A stretch of DNA of 64,000 nt from Paucibacter sp. DJ2R-2 (GTDB lineage Bacteria; Pseudomonadota; Gammaproteobacteria; Burkholderiales; Burkholderiaceae_C), in contig NZ_JAJIRT010000009.1 in the NCBI RefSeq assembly GCF_025717675.1, forward strand, positions 62,001 through 126,000, given 5' to 3'. The position numbers and the translations under genes are program-made. This document shows, one piece after another, positions 35,534-43,279 of the stretch. The notes beneath the pieces were generated by a model. That model saw only the letters and a list, made by a program, of their open reading frames with translations. It searched no databases and had not been told where the DNA came from. Within the stretch, counting starts at the first letter, position 1, and the number at the start of each line of letters is the position of its first letter.

Positions 35534-37564
35534 CTACAGCACGCCTGCTTCGACCAGGAAGCGCGAAGGCGAATCAGTCTTGTAGGACAGGGTCAGGCGC
35601 TGGCGCGCACGCGTCATCGCGACGTACAGCAGATTGCGGTTTTCCGCGGCGCTGACATCGCCGACGAACTCGCCGCGCGAGAGATACGGGATCAGCACAT
35701 GGTCGAACTCCAGGCCTTTGGCGGACTCGATGCTGGACAGAGTCACGCGGGTGTTCAGGCGCATGCGTGCTTGGATCTGATCCTGCAGATGAAGCACCCG
35801 GAAGGCCTCGGCCAGACCTTCGCCTTCGGCCACGATGGACTGAAGCAGTTGGTTGATGTTGTCCCGCACCTGCTGCACATCCTCTTTGCGCACCAGCACC
35901 GAACGCGCAAGGCCCTCGGGCTCCAGAGCGAGTCCGAAGCTGTTTCCGAAGTGCTGCAAGTCACCGGACTCCATCACCGCCATGGCCGCGCGCAGACGCT
36001 TCAAGGCGCGAGGCGAGGCATTGCGCAAGACCTGACCCTCGATGAAATCGTGCATGCCCTGCGGATGCTCCGTGGCCTCGGCAATGGCCTGACGCTGGGC
36101 GGTGACAGCGTCCACTTGTCGCAGCTCGCTGCTCTCGATCAAGGCGCCGGCGAACAACATCAGCGCGGCCAGGGTCTGCTCGCGCAGCGGCTTGCTCGCG
36201 AAGCCGCTGAAATCTCCGCTGCAGTAGGCGTACAGGCCGCGCACCAGCAAAACCTCGGGCCGGCGCAAAAAGGGCGCGAAGCCATCGACCCGGTAGTCCA
36301 CCCCGAGCTTGAGCAACTCGCGCTCGATCAGGATGGACTGAGCCGGCCGCCGCAAGAGGATGCGCAAATCCTTTCGCTGCGTCTGGGCCATGTGCTCACG
36401 CGCCAGCCGAGCCACCATCTGCGCCATCACGCGCGGGGATTCGCAAGGCAGTGGCTCCACCTCGGTCGTGCAGTGCAAGGCGGCGGCATAGGGCTTGTTG
36501 TGCGCGAGGCGCCCGACCATCTGGGCCAGCTCCGAGCCGAAGCGGTGGCTAGCCGTCAGCGGCAAACGCAGCGGCTTGCCAATTTCCTGGACGAAGCAGT
36601 CATGCATGAAGGCCGCATCGGCGCCGGCCTGGGAGTGAATCACCTGGTCACGGTCGCCCACGCCGACAAAGGCCGCGCGCCGGTTGGCATCGAGCAAGCC
36701 CTTGAGCACGGTGAACATGGCACGGTTGGTGTCATGCATCTCGTCAACGACGATCAGCGCCAAACCCAGCGCCAGGGGCGAACCTTCGGGGGGAAGTTCT
36801 TCCATCAGCAGGGCGCGGGCCAGGTCGTAACAGGCGTCGCCCTCGAAGCGGAACTCAGGTCGGTCCGGATGGCCGCCTCGGCGAATGAACTCATAGGCCG
36901 AGCGCACCCGCAGGCTCAGGTAATCGAAACCCAGCTCCTCCGCCAATGCCGGGCTCATGGCCTCGTCAGCGGCCTGCAGCTCGATCAGCATCCGCCCTTT
37001 CAGCACCGCGAAAGTTCGCAGCAGTCCTTCGGCCAGAGCGGCAGGCGAACCGTCGACGCAAAGCTCATCGGGATGACGCTCACCCGGCAGGGTTTGCGCC
37101 CGCTCGATCGCCCGCAGCAGATAGGGCTTGACCTGCTCCAGGCGCTGCAGTGCCAGCGACCTGCCGCCTTCGAGGTCCTCCAGCATGGCCGTGCTGAACG
37201 ATTCGAAGGTTTGGACTCGGATCGCATCCACCTGCTCGGCAGCCAGGCCGACCCAGCGCAGTTGCGTTCGCAAGGCCTGTACGGCCGGCTCGGTGTAGGT
37301 CAGCGCCAGAATCATGGCGGGGTCGGCGCCCCGCTGCAGCGCCTGCGCGATGCGCAGCGCCAGCGTGGTGGTTTTGGCGGCGCCTGCGTTGGCCTCGATC
37401 AGGACATGACGCGCCCGCGCCGCCTGTATGCGCTGCTGCTCCAACGTGGGCTCGAAACGCTGCGGCACATAGAGCAGATCCGGCAGGCTGGAAGGCTCGG
37501 TCACTGCGGGCGGCGCTGCCGCGGCGCCGCCGTCCTCAGTACTCGTCACCGACCGGGCTGACAT
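35534..37564 (-). CDS. UvrD/Rep-like superfamily 1 DNA helicase
   Basis: A 676-residue superfamily 1A helicase-like protein. The Walker A motif is ANAGAAKTTT, preceded by a Q-motif-like LEQQRIQAA. The Walker B motif is VVDEMHDTN, and motifs IV-VI include SIESAKGLEFDHVLIP and VAMTRARQRLTL. It probably unwinds or translocates on DNA during repair or replication restart. The Walker A loop lacks one glycine of the usual GxGKT (GAAKT). The ATG at 37564 overlaps the end of dnaB by 29 nt in another frame; a GTG at 37549 is an alternative. It is transcribed with dnaB and may assist the replisome; this is inference. Confidence 0.85.
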   Translation of the reverse strand: MSARSVTSTEDGGAAAAPPAVTEPSSLPDLLYVPQRFEPTLEQQRIQAARARHVLIEANAGAAKTTTLALRIAQALQRGADPAMILALTYTEPAVQALRTQLRWVGLAAEQVDAIRVQTFESFSTAMLEDLEGGRSLALQRLEQVKPYLLRAIERAQTLPGERHPDELCVDGSPAALAEGLLRTFAVLKGRMLIELQAADEAMSPALAEELGFDYLSLRVRSAYEFIRRGGHPDRPEFRFEGDACYDLARALLMEELPPEGSPLALGLALIVVDEMHDTNRAMFTVLKGLLDANRRAAFVGVGDRDQVIHSQAGADAAFMHDCFVQEIGKPLRLPLTASHRFGSELAQMVGRLAHNKPYAAALHCTTEVEPLPCESPRVMAQMVARLAREHMAQTQRKDLRILLRRPAQSILIERELLKLGVDYRVDGFAPFLRRPEVLLVRGLYAYCSGDFSGFASKPLREQTLAALMLFAGALIESSELRQVDAVTAQRQAIAEATEHPQGMHDFIEGQVLRNASPRALKRLRAAMAVMESGDLQHFGNSFGLALEPEGLARSVLVRKEDVQQVRDNINQLLQSIVAEGEGLAEAFRVLHLQDQIQARMRLNTRVTLSSIESAKGLEFDHVLIPYLSRGEFVGDVSAAENRNLLYVAMTRARQRLTLSYKTDSPSRFLVEAGVL

Positions 37565-39002
37565 AGTCCGGAGCCAGATTCTCGAACTTGGTGTGCATGC
37601 GCTGGAAGGCCAGCTTGATCGTGCCCACCGGGCCATTCCGCTGCTTGGCGATGATGATCTCGGCCACGCCCGGCTCCTTGCACTCTTCCTTGGTGTAGTA
37701 CTCGTCGCGGTAGATGAACATGATGATGTCGGCATCCTGCTCGATGGCGCCCGATTCGCGCAGGTCGGACATCATGGGCCGCTTGTCGGGCCGCTGCTCC
37801 ACAGAGCGGTTCAGCTGCGAGAGCGCGATCACCGGGCACTTCAGCTCCTTGGCCAAGGCTTTCAGGCCGCGCGAGATTTCGCCGATGACCGTGGCGCGGT
37901 TTTCCTCGTTGCCGCCGCCGTTGCCGCTCATCAGCTGCAGGTAGTCGATGATGATGAGGCCGAGCTGACCGCTGATGCGGGCCTGGCGGCGCGCGCGGGC
38001 ACGCACCTCCGAGGGGCTCAGGCCTGGGCTTTCGTCGATGTAAATGGCTGCCTTGCCGAGCTTGTCCACCGCTTCCGAGAGGCGGCCCCATTCATCGTCA
38101 GCCAAGCGGCCCAGGCGCAAGCGGCTCTGGTCGATGCGGCCCACCGATCCGACCATACGCAGCGCCAGCTGAGCCGCGCCCATTTCCATGGAGTAGATGA
38201 CGACGGGCAGGCCTTCGTTGATGGCGACGTTCTCGCCGATATTGACCACGAAGGCGGTCTTGCCCATGGAGGGACGCGCGGCCAGGATGATCAGGTCACC
38301 GGGCTGCAGGCCGGCGGTCTGCTTGTCGAGGTCGAAGAAACCGGTGCGCACGCCGGTCACGTCCTCGGCGCCGTTCTCGGCGAGCTCGTTGACGCGATCA
38401 ATCAGCGCCACCACCAGGTTGTCCATGCTCTGGAAGCCCTGGCTGCTGCGGTTGCCTTCCTCGTTGATGCGGAAGATCTTGCCTTCGGCTTCGTCGACGA
38501 TTTCCTTGACGGCCCGGCCTTGCGGGTTCATGGCCGCGCTGGCGATCTCGTCGCTGGCGGTGACCAGCTTGCGCAAGACGGCGCGCTCACGCACGATCTC
38601 CGCATAACGGCGCAGATTGGCGGCACTCGGCACACTCTGCGCCAGAGCATTCAGATAGGCCAGGCCACCGCACTCCTCGGCCTTGCCGAGCGAGGTCAGT
38701 TCCTCGAACACCGTGACCACGTCAGCCGGCTTGGCTGCGTTGATCAGCTTGCCCAGGGACAGGTAGATCTGCTTGTGCTCGAAGCGGTAGAAATCCGACT
38801 CGGTGAGCAGATCACCCGCCCGATCCCAGGCGCTGTTGTCGATCAACAGTCCACCCAGCACGCTTTGTTCGGCCTCGATGGAATGCGGCGGCACACGCAG
38901 GCGGGCCACTTCTTCATCGCGGCGATCGGCACCGCCGACGCTGAAAGAGCTCGAAGAGCCTGAAGAGTTGGGCAAGGGCGTGGGTGAAAAGGTCGCGCTC
39001 AT
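37536..39002 (-). CDS. dnaB: Replicative DNA helicase DnaB
   Basis: A 488-residue hexameric replicative helicase. The N-terminal primase-binding domain (about 35-150, starting RVPPHSIEAEQSVLGGLL) is followed by the RecA-like motor with Walker A ARPSMGKTA (241-250), LGLIIIDYLQLMSG (Walker B) and the LSQLNRSVEQRPDKRP loop. The first 30 residues are a Ser-rich disordered tail. It unwinds the fork and recruits DnaG. Two DnaA-box-like 9-mers lie about 120 bp upstream. The order L9-DnaB is common in Gram-negative bacteria. Confidence 0.97.
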   Translation of the reverse strand: MSATFSPTPLPNSSGSSSSFSVGGADRRDEEVARLRVPPHSIEAEQSVLGGLLIDNSAWDRAGDLLTESDFYRFEHKQIYLSLGKLINAAKPADVVTVFEELTSLGKAEECGGLAYLNALAQSVPSAANLRRYAEIVRERAVLRKLVTASDEIASAAMNPQGRAVKEIVDEAEGKIFRINEEGNRSSQGFQSMDNLVVALIDRVNELAENGAEDVTGVRTGFFDLDKQTAGLQPGDLIILAARPSMGKTAFVVNIGENVAINEGLPVVIYSMEMGAAQLALRMVGSVGRIDQSRLRLGRLADDEWGRLSEAVDKLGKAAIYIDESPGLSPSEVRARARRQARISGQLGLIIIDYLQLMSGNGGGNEENRATVIGEISRGLKALAKELKCPVIALSQLNRSVEQRPDKRPMMSDLRESGAIEQDADIIMFIYRDEYYTKEECKEPGVAEIIIAKQRNGPVGTIKLAFQRMHTKFENLAPDYVSPVGDEY

Positions 39003-39120
39003 GGCTGAAGGGGTCGCTGGTCGTACGGGATGGCGGGCTGCAAAGGGCTGAAAGCTGTGAACTGGAAACTAGGACCTGGAAACTGGGTACTTCGGGGCCA
39101 GACCCTCCACCAGCCTGCAT

Positions 39121-39141
39121 TGTGGACAAGCCTGTGGATAG
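39121..39141. promoter_or_regulatory. Pair of DnaA-box-like sequences upstream of dnaB
   Basis: TGTGGACAA (39121-39129) and TGTGGATAG (39133-39141) are the reverse complements of TTGTCCACA and CTATCCACA, each one mismatch from the DnaA box TTATCCACA, in the same orientation and 12 bp apart. DnaA control of dnaB is possible but unproven. Confidence 0.45.
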
Positions 39142-39180
39142 CCTGGGGGCAGCGCTGTATAAACCGCTGCCCGGAAACGC

Positions 39181-39214
39181 AAAAAGCCGACACTGCGGAC
39201 AGCATCGGCTTTTT
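39181..39214 (-). terminator. Terminator of the rpsF-rplI operon
   Basis: AAAAAGCCGA (39181-39190) and TCGGCTTTTT (39205-39214) form a perfect 10-bp stem around a 14-nt loop, with T-runs on either strand. On the minus strand it follows rplI by about 40 nt. Confidence 0.9.
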
Positions 39215-39250
39215 GACTGTCTGACCACTGACGGTCAGTGACGCCTGAGT

Positions 39251-39703
39251 TTACTCGGCGTCGCGCACCACTTGCACGCTGATTTCCACGACCACATCGG
39301 TGTGGGCAGCGACGCTGACGGTGAACTCACCCACGGCCTTCAGAGGACCGTTGGGCATGCGCACCTGAGCCTTGGCGATAGTGAAACCCAGCTTCACCAG
39401 GCCATCGGCCACGTCGGCGTTGGTGACCGAACCGAACAGACGGCCGTCCACGCCAGCCTTTTGGCTGATGCGAACGGTCTTGCCGGCCAGGGCTTCGCCC
39501 ACGGCTTGTGCAGCGGCCAGCTTTTCAGCAGCGGCCTTTTCCAGTTCGGCGCGCTTGGCTTCGAACTCGGCGATCGCGGTAGCCGTGGCACGACGTGCCT
39601 GGCGTGTCGGGATCAGGAAGTTGCGTGCGTAGCCGTCCTTGACCTTGACGACGTCGCCCAGGTTGCCGAGGTTCGCGACCTTTTCAAGCAGAATGATTTG
39701 CAT
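39251..39703 (-). CDS. rplI: 50S ribosomal protein L9
   Basis: A 150-residue L9 with the typical N-terminus [21 protein letters not shown], the [15 protein letters not shown] motif, the long connecting helix rich in Ala and Glu, and the C-terminal rRNA-binding domain ([16 protein letters not shown]). L9 binds 23S rRNA and supports reading-frame maintenance. It is the last gene of the rpsF-priB-rpsR-rplI operon, 13 nt after rpsR. Its stop codon lies in the loop of an inverted repeat (39240-39262). Confidence 0.98.
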   Translation of the reverse strand: MQIILLEKVANLGNLGDVVKVKDGYARNFLIPTRQARRATATAIAEFEAKRAELEKAAAEKLAAAQAVGEALAGKTVRISQKAGVDGRLFGSVTNADVADGLVKLGFTIAKAQVRMPNGPLKAVGEFTVSVAAHTDVVVEISVQVVRDAE

Positions 39704-39716
39704 GTTGGGTTACTCC

Positions 39717-40007
39717 TCAGACCTTGTGCTGGTCGCTGTAAGGCAGCATGGCCAGGAAACGAGCGCGCTTGATGGCGACCGTCAACTGACGCTGGAAGAA
39801 TGCGCGGGTGCCCGTCAGGCGAGCCGGCGTGATCTTGCCGTTTTCGCCGATGAAATCGCGCAGGGTGTCGATGTCCTTGTAATCGATCTGCTCAACACCG
39901 GTGACGGTGAAGCGGCAGAAACGCTTACGACGGAACAGCAGAGATTGGGTGTTGCGCTTGGGCTTCTTGTCTTTGGAGAAGCGACCCTTGCCACGTGGTG
40001 GTGCCAT
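39717..40007 (-). CDS. rpsR: 30S ribosomal protein S18
   Basis: A 96-residue S18. It has a basic N-terminal extension ([16 protein letters not shown]), then the conserved core [20 protein letters not shown] and [20 protein letters not shown]18 pairs with S6 on the 30S platform; S6 is encoded upstream in the same operon. The ATG at 40007 follows an AAAGAGG sequence. It lies between priB and rplI, the normal order. Confidence 0.98.
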   Translation of the reverse strand: MAPPRGKGRFSKDKKPKRNTQSLLFRRKRFCRFTVTGVEQIDYKDIDTLRDFIGENGKITPARLTGTRAFFQRQLTVAIKRARFLAMLPYSDQHKV

Positions 40008-40051
40008 CGTATGACCTCTTTAATTTAATCCGGATTCGAACAATTCGGTGT

Positions 40052-40339
40052 TCAGTTGGGTGTCAGAGCGGTGAGGTGGAAGATCGTTCCACGGCCGTTC
40101 TTTTGAGCGCTGAGGAAGCCTGTGAACAGTGCATTTCCTCCCACTCCCAGCGACTGCAGACGTTTGCCGATTTCACCAATCGCGACCGCCTTGATTTCCA
40201 TGGAAACCTTGCGGGGCTTGCCGGCTTCCTGCACCTGGGATTCATGCTTGAGCATGCAGTCCAGGGCCATCAATCCGGCCGGTGTGTATCTGACAAGTCC
40301 CAGCTCCAGCAGCTGTGCTTGCAAAACCAGTTGGTTCAA
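40052..40339 (-). CDS. priB: Primosomal replication protein PriB
   Basis: A 95-residue single-domain OB-fold protein similar to betaproteobacterial PriB. MNQLVLQAQLLE is followed by RYTPAGLMALDCMLKHESQ and AGKPRKVSMEIKAVAIG. PriB binds single-stranded DNA and helps PriA reload DnaB at stalled forks. The position between rpsF and rpsR is diagnostic. The start appears to be a TTG that overlaps the stop of a small upstream reading frame (TTGA), suggesting translational coupling. No ATG or GTG in this frame gives a better N-terminus. Confidence 0.9.
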   Translation of the reverse strand: MNQLVLQAQLLELGLVRYTPAGLMALDCMLKHESQVQEAGKPRKVSMEIKAVAIGEIGKRLQSLGVGGNALFTGFLSAQKNGRGTIFHLTALTPN

Positions 40340-40401
40340 AGTGAAGAACGCTTGCCGGTCTTGGTTTGCACGCTGGTGGCCAGTGCGCTGGCAACCTTCA
40401 T
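40336..40401 (-). CDS. Possible 21-codon upstream reading frame coupled to priB
   Basis: Between rpsF and priB an ATG at 40401 opens MKVASALATSVQTKTGKRSSL, whose TGA overlaps the priB TTG start in a TTGA quartet. It is basic at its C-terminus. It has no strong Shine-Dalgarno sequence and I recognise no family. It may be a leader that couples priB to upstream translation, or chance. Confidence 0.35.
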   Translation of the reverse strand: MKVASALATSVQTKTGKRSSL

Positions 40402-40421
40402 GAACACGGAGCTAAGCCTGA

Positions 40422-40784
40422 TCAGGCCGTTGCGACTTGAGGCGCCTTGCGAGCGTCTTCGCGTTCCACGGTCTTCATCATCACCGAAGGCGTGGTCTCA
40501 GCCTTGGGCTTCACCACGGTCAGGTGGCGCAGCACGGCGTCGTTGAAACGGAAGCCGGTCTCGAGTTCAGCCAGGGTTTCCTTGCTGCATTCGATGTTGA
40601 CGCACAGGTAGTGAGCCTTGGCCAGCTTCTGGATCAGGTAAGCCATCTGACGACGGCCCCAGTCTTCAATGCGGTGCACAGCGCCGCCATTGCTGGTGAT
40701 CAGGGTCTTGTAGCGCTCCAGCATGGCCGGAACTTGTTCGCTTTGATCCGGATGGATCAGCAGAACGATTTCATAGTGACGCAT
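40422..40784 (-). CDS. rpsF: 30S ribosomal protein S6
   Basis: A 120-residue S6, starting [21 protein letters not shown] and containing the [21 protein letters not shown] core and the [12 protein letters not shown] strand, with a short tail. S6 binds S18 and 16S rRNA in the platform. The ATG at 40784 follows AAGGAG; a longer open frame upstream is not supported. It is the first gene of the operon. In many bacteria the S6:S18 complex represses its own leader; no such motif was clearly seen here. Confidence 0.98.
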   Translation of the reverse strand: MRHYEIVLLIHPDQSEQVPAMLERYKTLITSNGGAVHRIEDWGRRQMAYLIQKLAKAHYLCVNIECSKETLAELETGFRFNDAVLRHLTVVKPKAETTPSVMMKTVEREDARKAPQVATA

Positions 40785-40964
40785 AAATACTCCTTGTGGA
40801 TTCCAGACTCGCCCGACGGTCGGTTGACCCTCTCGGTTCGCCTGAGGAAGCCGCGCCACAGCGTCAATTCACGTGGTCACGGCAAGGGGGAACTCGCGAT
40901 TCTAGCGCAACTTGGTGGTTTGCGCCAGCTTTTGCCTCGGGAAGTTGCTTGAGAAGCTGGCGAC

Positions 40965-43106
40965 CTAGGGCACGCCTACACCACCAGGCGCGGGGCTGCG
41001 CTGCGGCGGACTGCGCAGGCGATCGACCAACTGCGCTTGCTCCGCCGCCGGCCGCGGGGTGAAGCAGCTGACCAGCGCAATGGCCAGGAAACCGGCGGGT
41101 ACCCCGAAGACACCGGCCGAAACCGGCGCGATGCCCCACAACAGCTCCGCCGGCCCCGGCACTCCCAGGGCGAGGCGCAAACTCGGGCTCGCCACCACCA
41201 TGTAATAGAGCGTGACCGCCAGACCGGTCAGCATGCCGGCCACAGCCCCCCAGCCGTTGGCGCGCCGCCAGAAGATGCCCAGCACCAGGGCCGGAAAAAA
41301 GGTCGCCCCGGCAATCGAAAACGCCGAGGTGACGAGCAAGAGGATGTCGGCCGGCCTTTGTGCCGCCACTGCAGCGGCAGCCAGCGCTGTAGCCAGAAGC
41401 AAAGCCTTGGACAAGGTGACGCGCCGCGTCATTGAAGCATTCGGGTTGAACAGGCGGAAATAGACATCGTTCGACAGGGCCGCCGAAATGGTCAGCAGCA
41501 AGCCGTCGGCCGTAGACAGCGCGGCCGCGAGGCCGCCCGCGGCCACCAGCGCCGAGATCACGAAAGGCAAGCCCGCGAGCTCGGGCGCCACCAGCAACAC
41601 GATGTCGCCGCTGAGGCGCAGCTCACCCAGCTGCAAGAGCCCATCACCATTGACATCGCTGACCGACAGCAAACCGGGGTCAAGGCGAGTCCACTGCATG
41701 ATCCAGGTCGGCAGCTGGTCAAAGGCGGTACCCACCAACTGCGTGAAAATCTCGTACTTGACCATGACCGCCAAGGCTGGCGCCGTGAAGTAGAGCAAGG
41801 AGATAAAAAACAAGGACCACGCCACCGACTGGCGCGCCTCTCCCACAGTGGGCGTGGTGTAGTAGCGAGTCAGCAGGTGCGGCAGGCCCGCAGTCCCCAC
41901 CATCAAGCAGAACACCAGGGCCAGAAAGTTGCGCCGAGACTCATCGAACTTGAGGCGATCGGCGGCATCACCCTCGGGATCGCCGGCAAAGGCCAACGCA
42001 TGGGGCGGCATGCCCGCCAGGGGCTGGGCCAGGGCGGTATTGCTGGCGCGACCGCGCTGCCATTGCTCGCTGGCTTCGGTCGGTGTGCGCGGCAAGGCCG
42101 CCTGGCTCTTTTCGGCGGCCTGGATGGCGGCCAGAGAGGCGTCCTGCGCCTTCAACAACGCGACTTGCCGAGCGGCCTCCGCCCGGTCCGCGGCCAAGGC
42201 TTGGGGCACGTCGCTGAGCTTGCGTTCGAAGCTGGCGGCGCGCTCGATGAAGACCGCCCTGACCTGCAACTCGGCCGGGTCCTGATTCAATCGTTGTTCG
42301 GTGGCCGTGATCTGTTGCAGCTGATGGCCATAGACCCACTGCGGCCAGGGCACGCCGGTCTGCTTCAGGCACATCCAGATCACCGGCACCAGATACGCAA
42401 TCAGCAGCACGATGTACTGCGCCACCTGCGTCCAGGTGACTGCGCGCATGCCACCCAGGAAGGAGCACAACAGGACGCCCCCCAGGCCGAGAAACACGCC
42501 GATCTCGAAACTGAAACCCGTCAAGCGAGCGGTGATCAGGCCGACCCCGTAAATCTGGGCAACGACGTAGATGAATGACACCAGCGTGGCCGCCAAAGCT
42601 CCCAACAGGCGCGGCGCCATGCCGCCGTAGCGAGCACCGAGGAAGTCTGGGATGGTGTATTGGCCGAACTGGCGCAGATAGGGCGCCAGACACAAGGCCA
42701 CCAGGCAGAAGCCCCCCGTCCAACCCAGCACATAGGCCAGACCCCCATAGCCGCTCAGGTACAGAGTGCCCGCCAAGCCAATAAAGGAGGCTGCGCTCAT
42801 CCAATCGGCGCCGGCGGCCATGCCATTGAAAATGGCAGGCACGCGCCGCCCGGCGACGTAGTACTCGTCGGCGTCGGTCGTGCGGCTGAACAGGCCGATG
42901 CAGGCATAGACACCCACGGTCGCCGCGAGAAAGCTGATGCCAATCGCGTTCTTCGACAAGCCCAGTTGCTCCAGCAGGGCCAGCCCCAACAGGAACAGCA
43001 CAAAGCCCAGGGTAAAGCCCAGATAGATGCGCTTCAGGCGCGCGGCCAAAGGCTGCTGAGCCTTGGCGCCGCCAGGAGGGTGAGATCGAACAAGGGCCAC
43101 GGACAA
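40965..43106 (-). CDS. Sodium/solute symporter, VC_2705-like subfamily
   Basis: A symporter of about 713 residues in the SSS family, with about 13 transmembrane segments. The family region DADEYYVAGRRVPAIFNGMAAGADWMSAASFIG is clear. Compared with typical SSS proteins of about 550 residues it carries a helical insert (about 255-390, rich in Ala, Glu and Gln) and a loop with an EF-hand-like DVNGDGLLQLGE (about 480). This resembles the VC_2705 subfamily, whose members probably take up acetate or similar solutes with Na+. The start is uncertain: the frame opens at a TTG (43106) with a GTG at 43100, and neither has a good ribosome-binding site. It stands alone between the S6 operon and ppsA. Confidence 0.88.
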   Translation of the reverse strand: MSVALVRSHPPGGAKAQQPLAARLKRIYLGFTLGFVLFLLGLALLEQLGLSKNAIGISFLAATVGVYACIGLFSRTTDADEYYVAGRRVPAIFNGMAAGADWMSAASFIGLAGTLYLSGYGGLAYVLGWTGGFCLVALCLAPYLRQFGQYTIPDFLGARYGGMAPRLLGALAATLVSFIYVVAQIYGVGLITARLTGFSFEIGVFLGLGGVLLCSFLGGMRAVTWTQVAQYIVLLIAYLVPVIWMCLKQTGVPWPQWVYGHQLQQITATEQRLNQDPAELQVRAVFIERAASFERKLSDVPQALAADRAEAARQVALLKAQDASLAAIQAAEKSQAALPRTPTEASEQWQRGRASNTALAQPLAGMPPHALAFAGDPEGDAADRLKFDESRRNFLALVFCLMVGTAGLPHLLTRYYTTPTVGEARQSVAWSLFFISLLYFTAPALAVMVKYEIFTQLVGTAFDQLPTWIMQWTRLDPGLLSVSDVNGDGLLQLGELRLSGDIVLLVAPELAGLPFVISALVAAGGLAAALSTADGLLLTISAALSNDVYFRLFNPNASMTRRVTLSKALLLATALAAAAVAAQRPADILLLVTSAFSIAGATFFPALVLGIFWRRANGWGAVAGMLTGLAVTLYYMVVASPSLRLALGVPGPAELLWGIAPVSAGVFGVPAGFLAIALVSCFTPRPAAEQAQLVDRLRSPPQRSPAPGGVGVP

Positions 43107-43230
43107 ATAGGGGTCAGGTCTGCAACAGGGGAAAACTCAGGCCACATCATGCGAGCCAGCAGGGGCGACTGTCGATACCGGAAACCCGGCCCCGCAGCGC
43201 GACCGACATGCTGCCCGGCGCCACGCAAGA

Positions 43231-43257
43231 AAAAAGGCCCGCACGAGGCGGGCCTTT
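43231..43257 (-). terminator. Rho-independent terminator of ppsA
   Basis: AAAGGCCCGC (43233-43242) pairs with GCGGGCCTTT (43248-43257) around ACGAG. On the minus strand a run of T residues follows, about 22 nt after the ppsA stop. Confidence 0.92.
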
Positions 43258-43279
43258 CAAGAACAGGGTTCAGCTCAGC

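Noticed and set aside
39240-39262. rplI as a fourth member of the 3'-end duplication module
   Set aside because: It has an inverted repeat around the stop codon but no second direct copy downstream.
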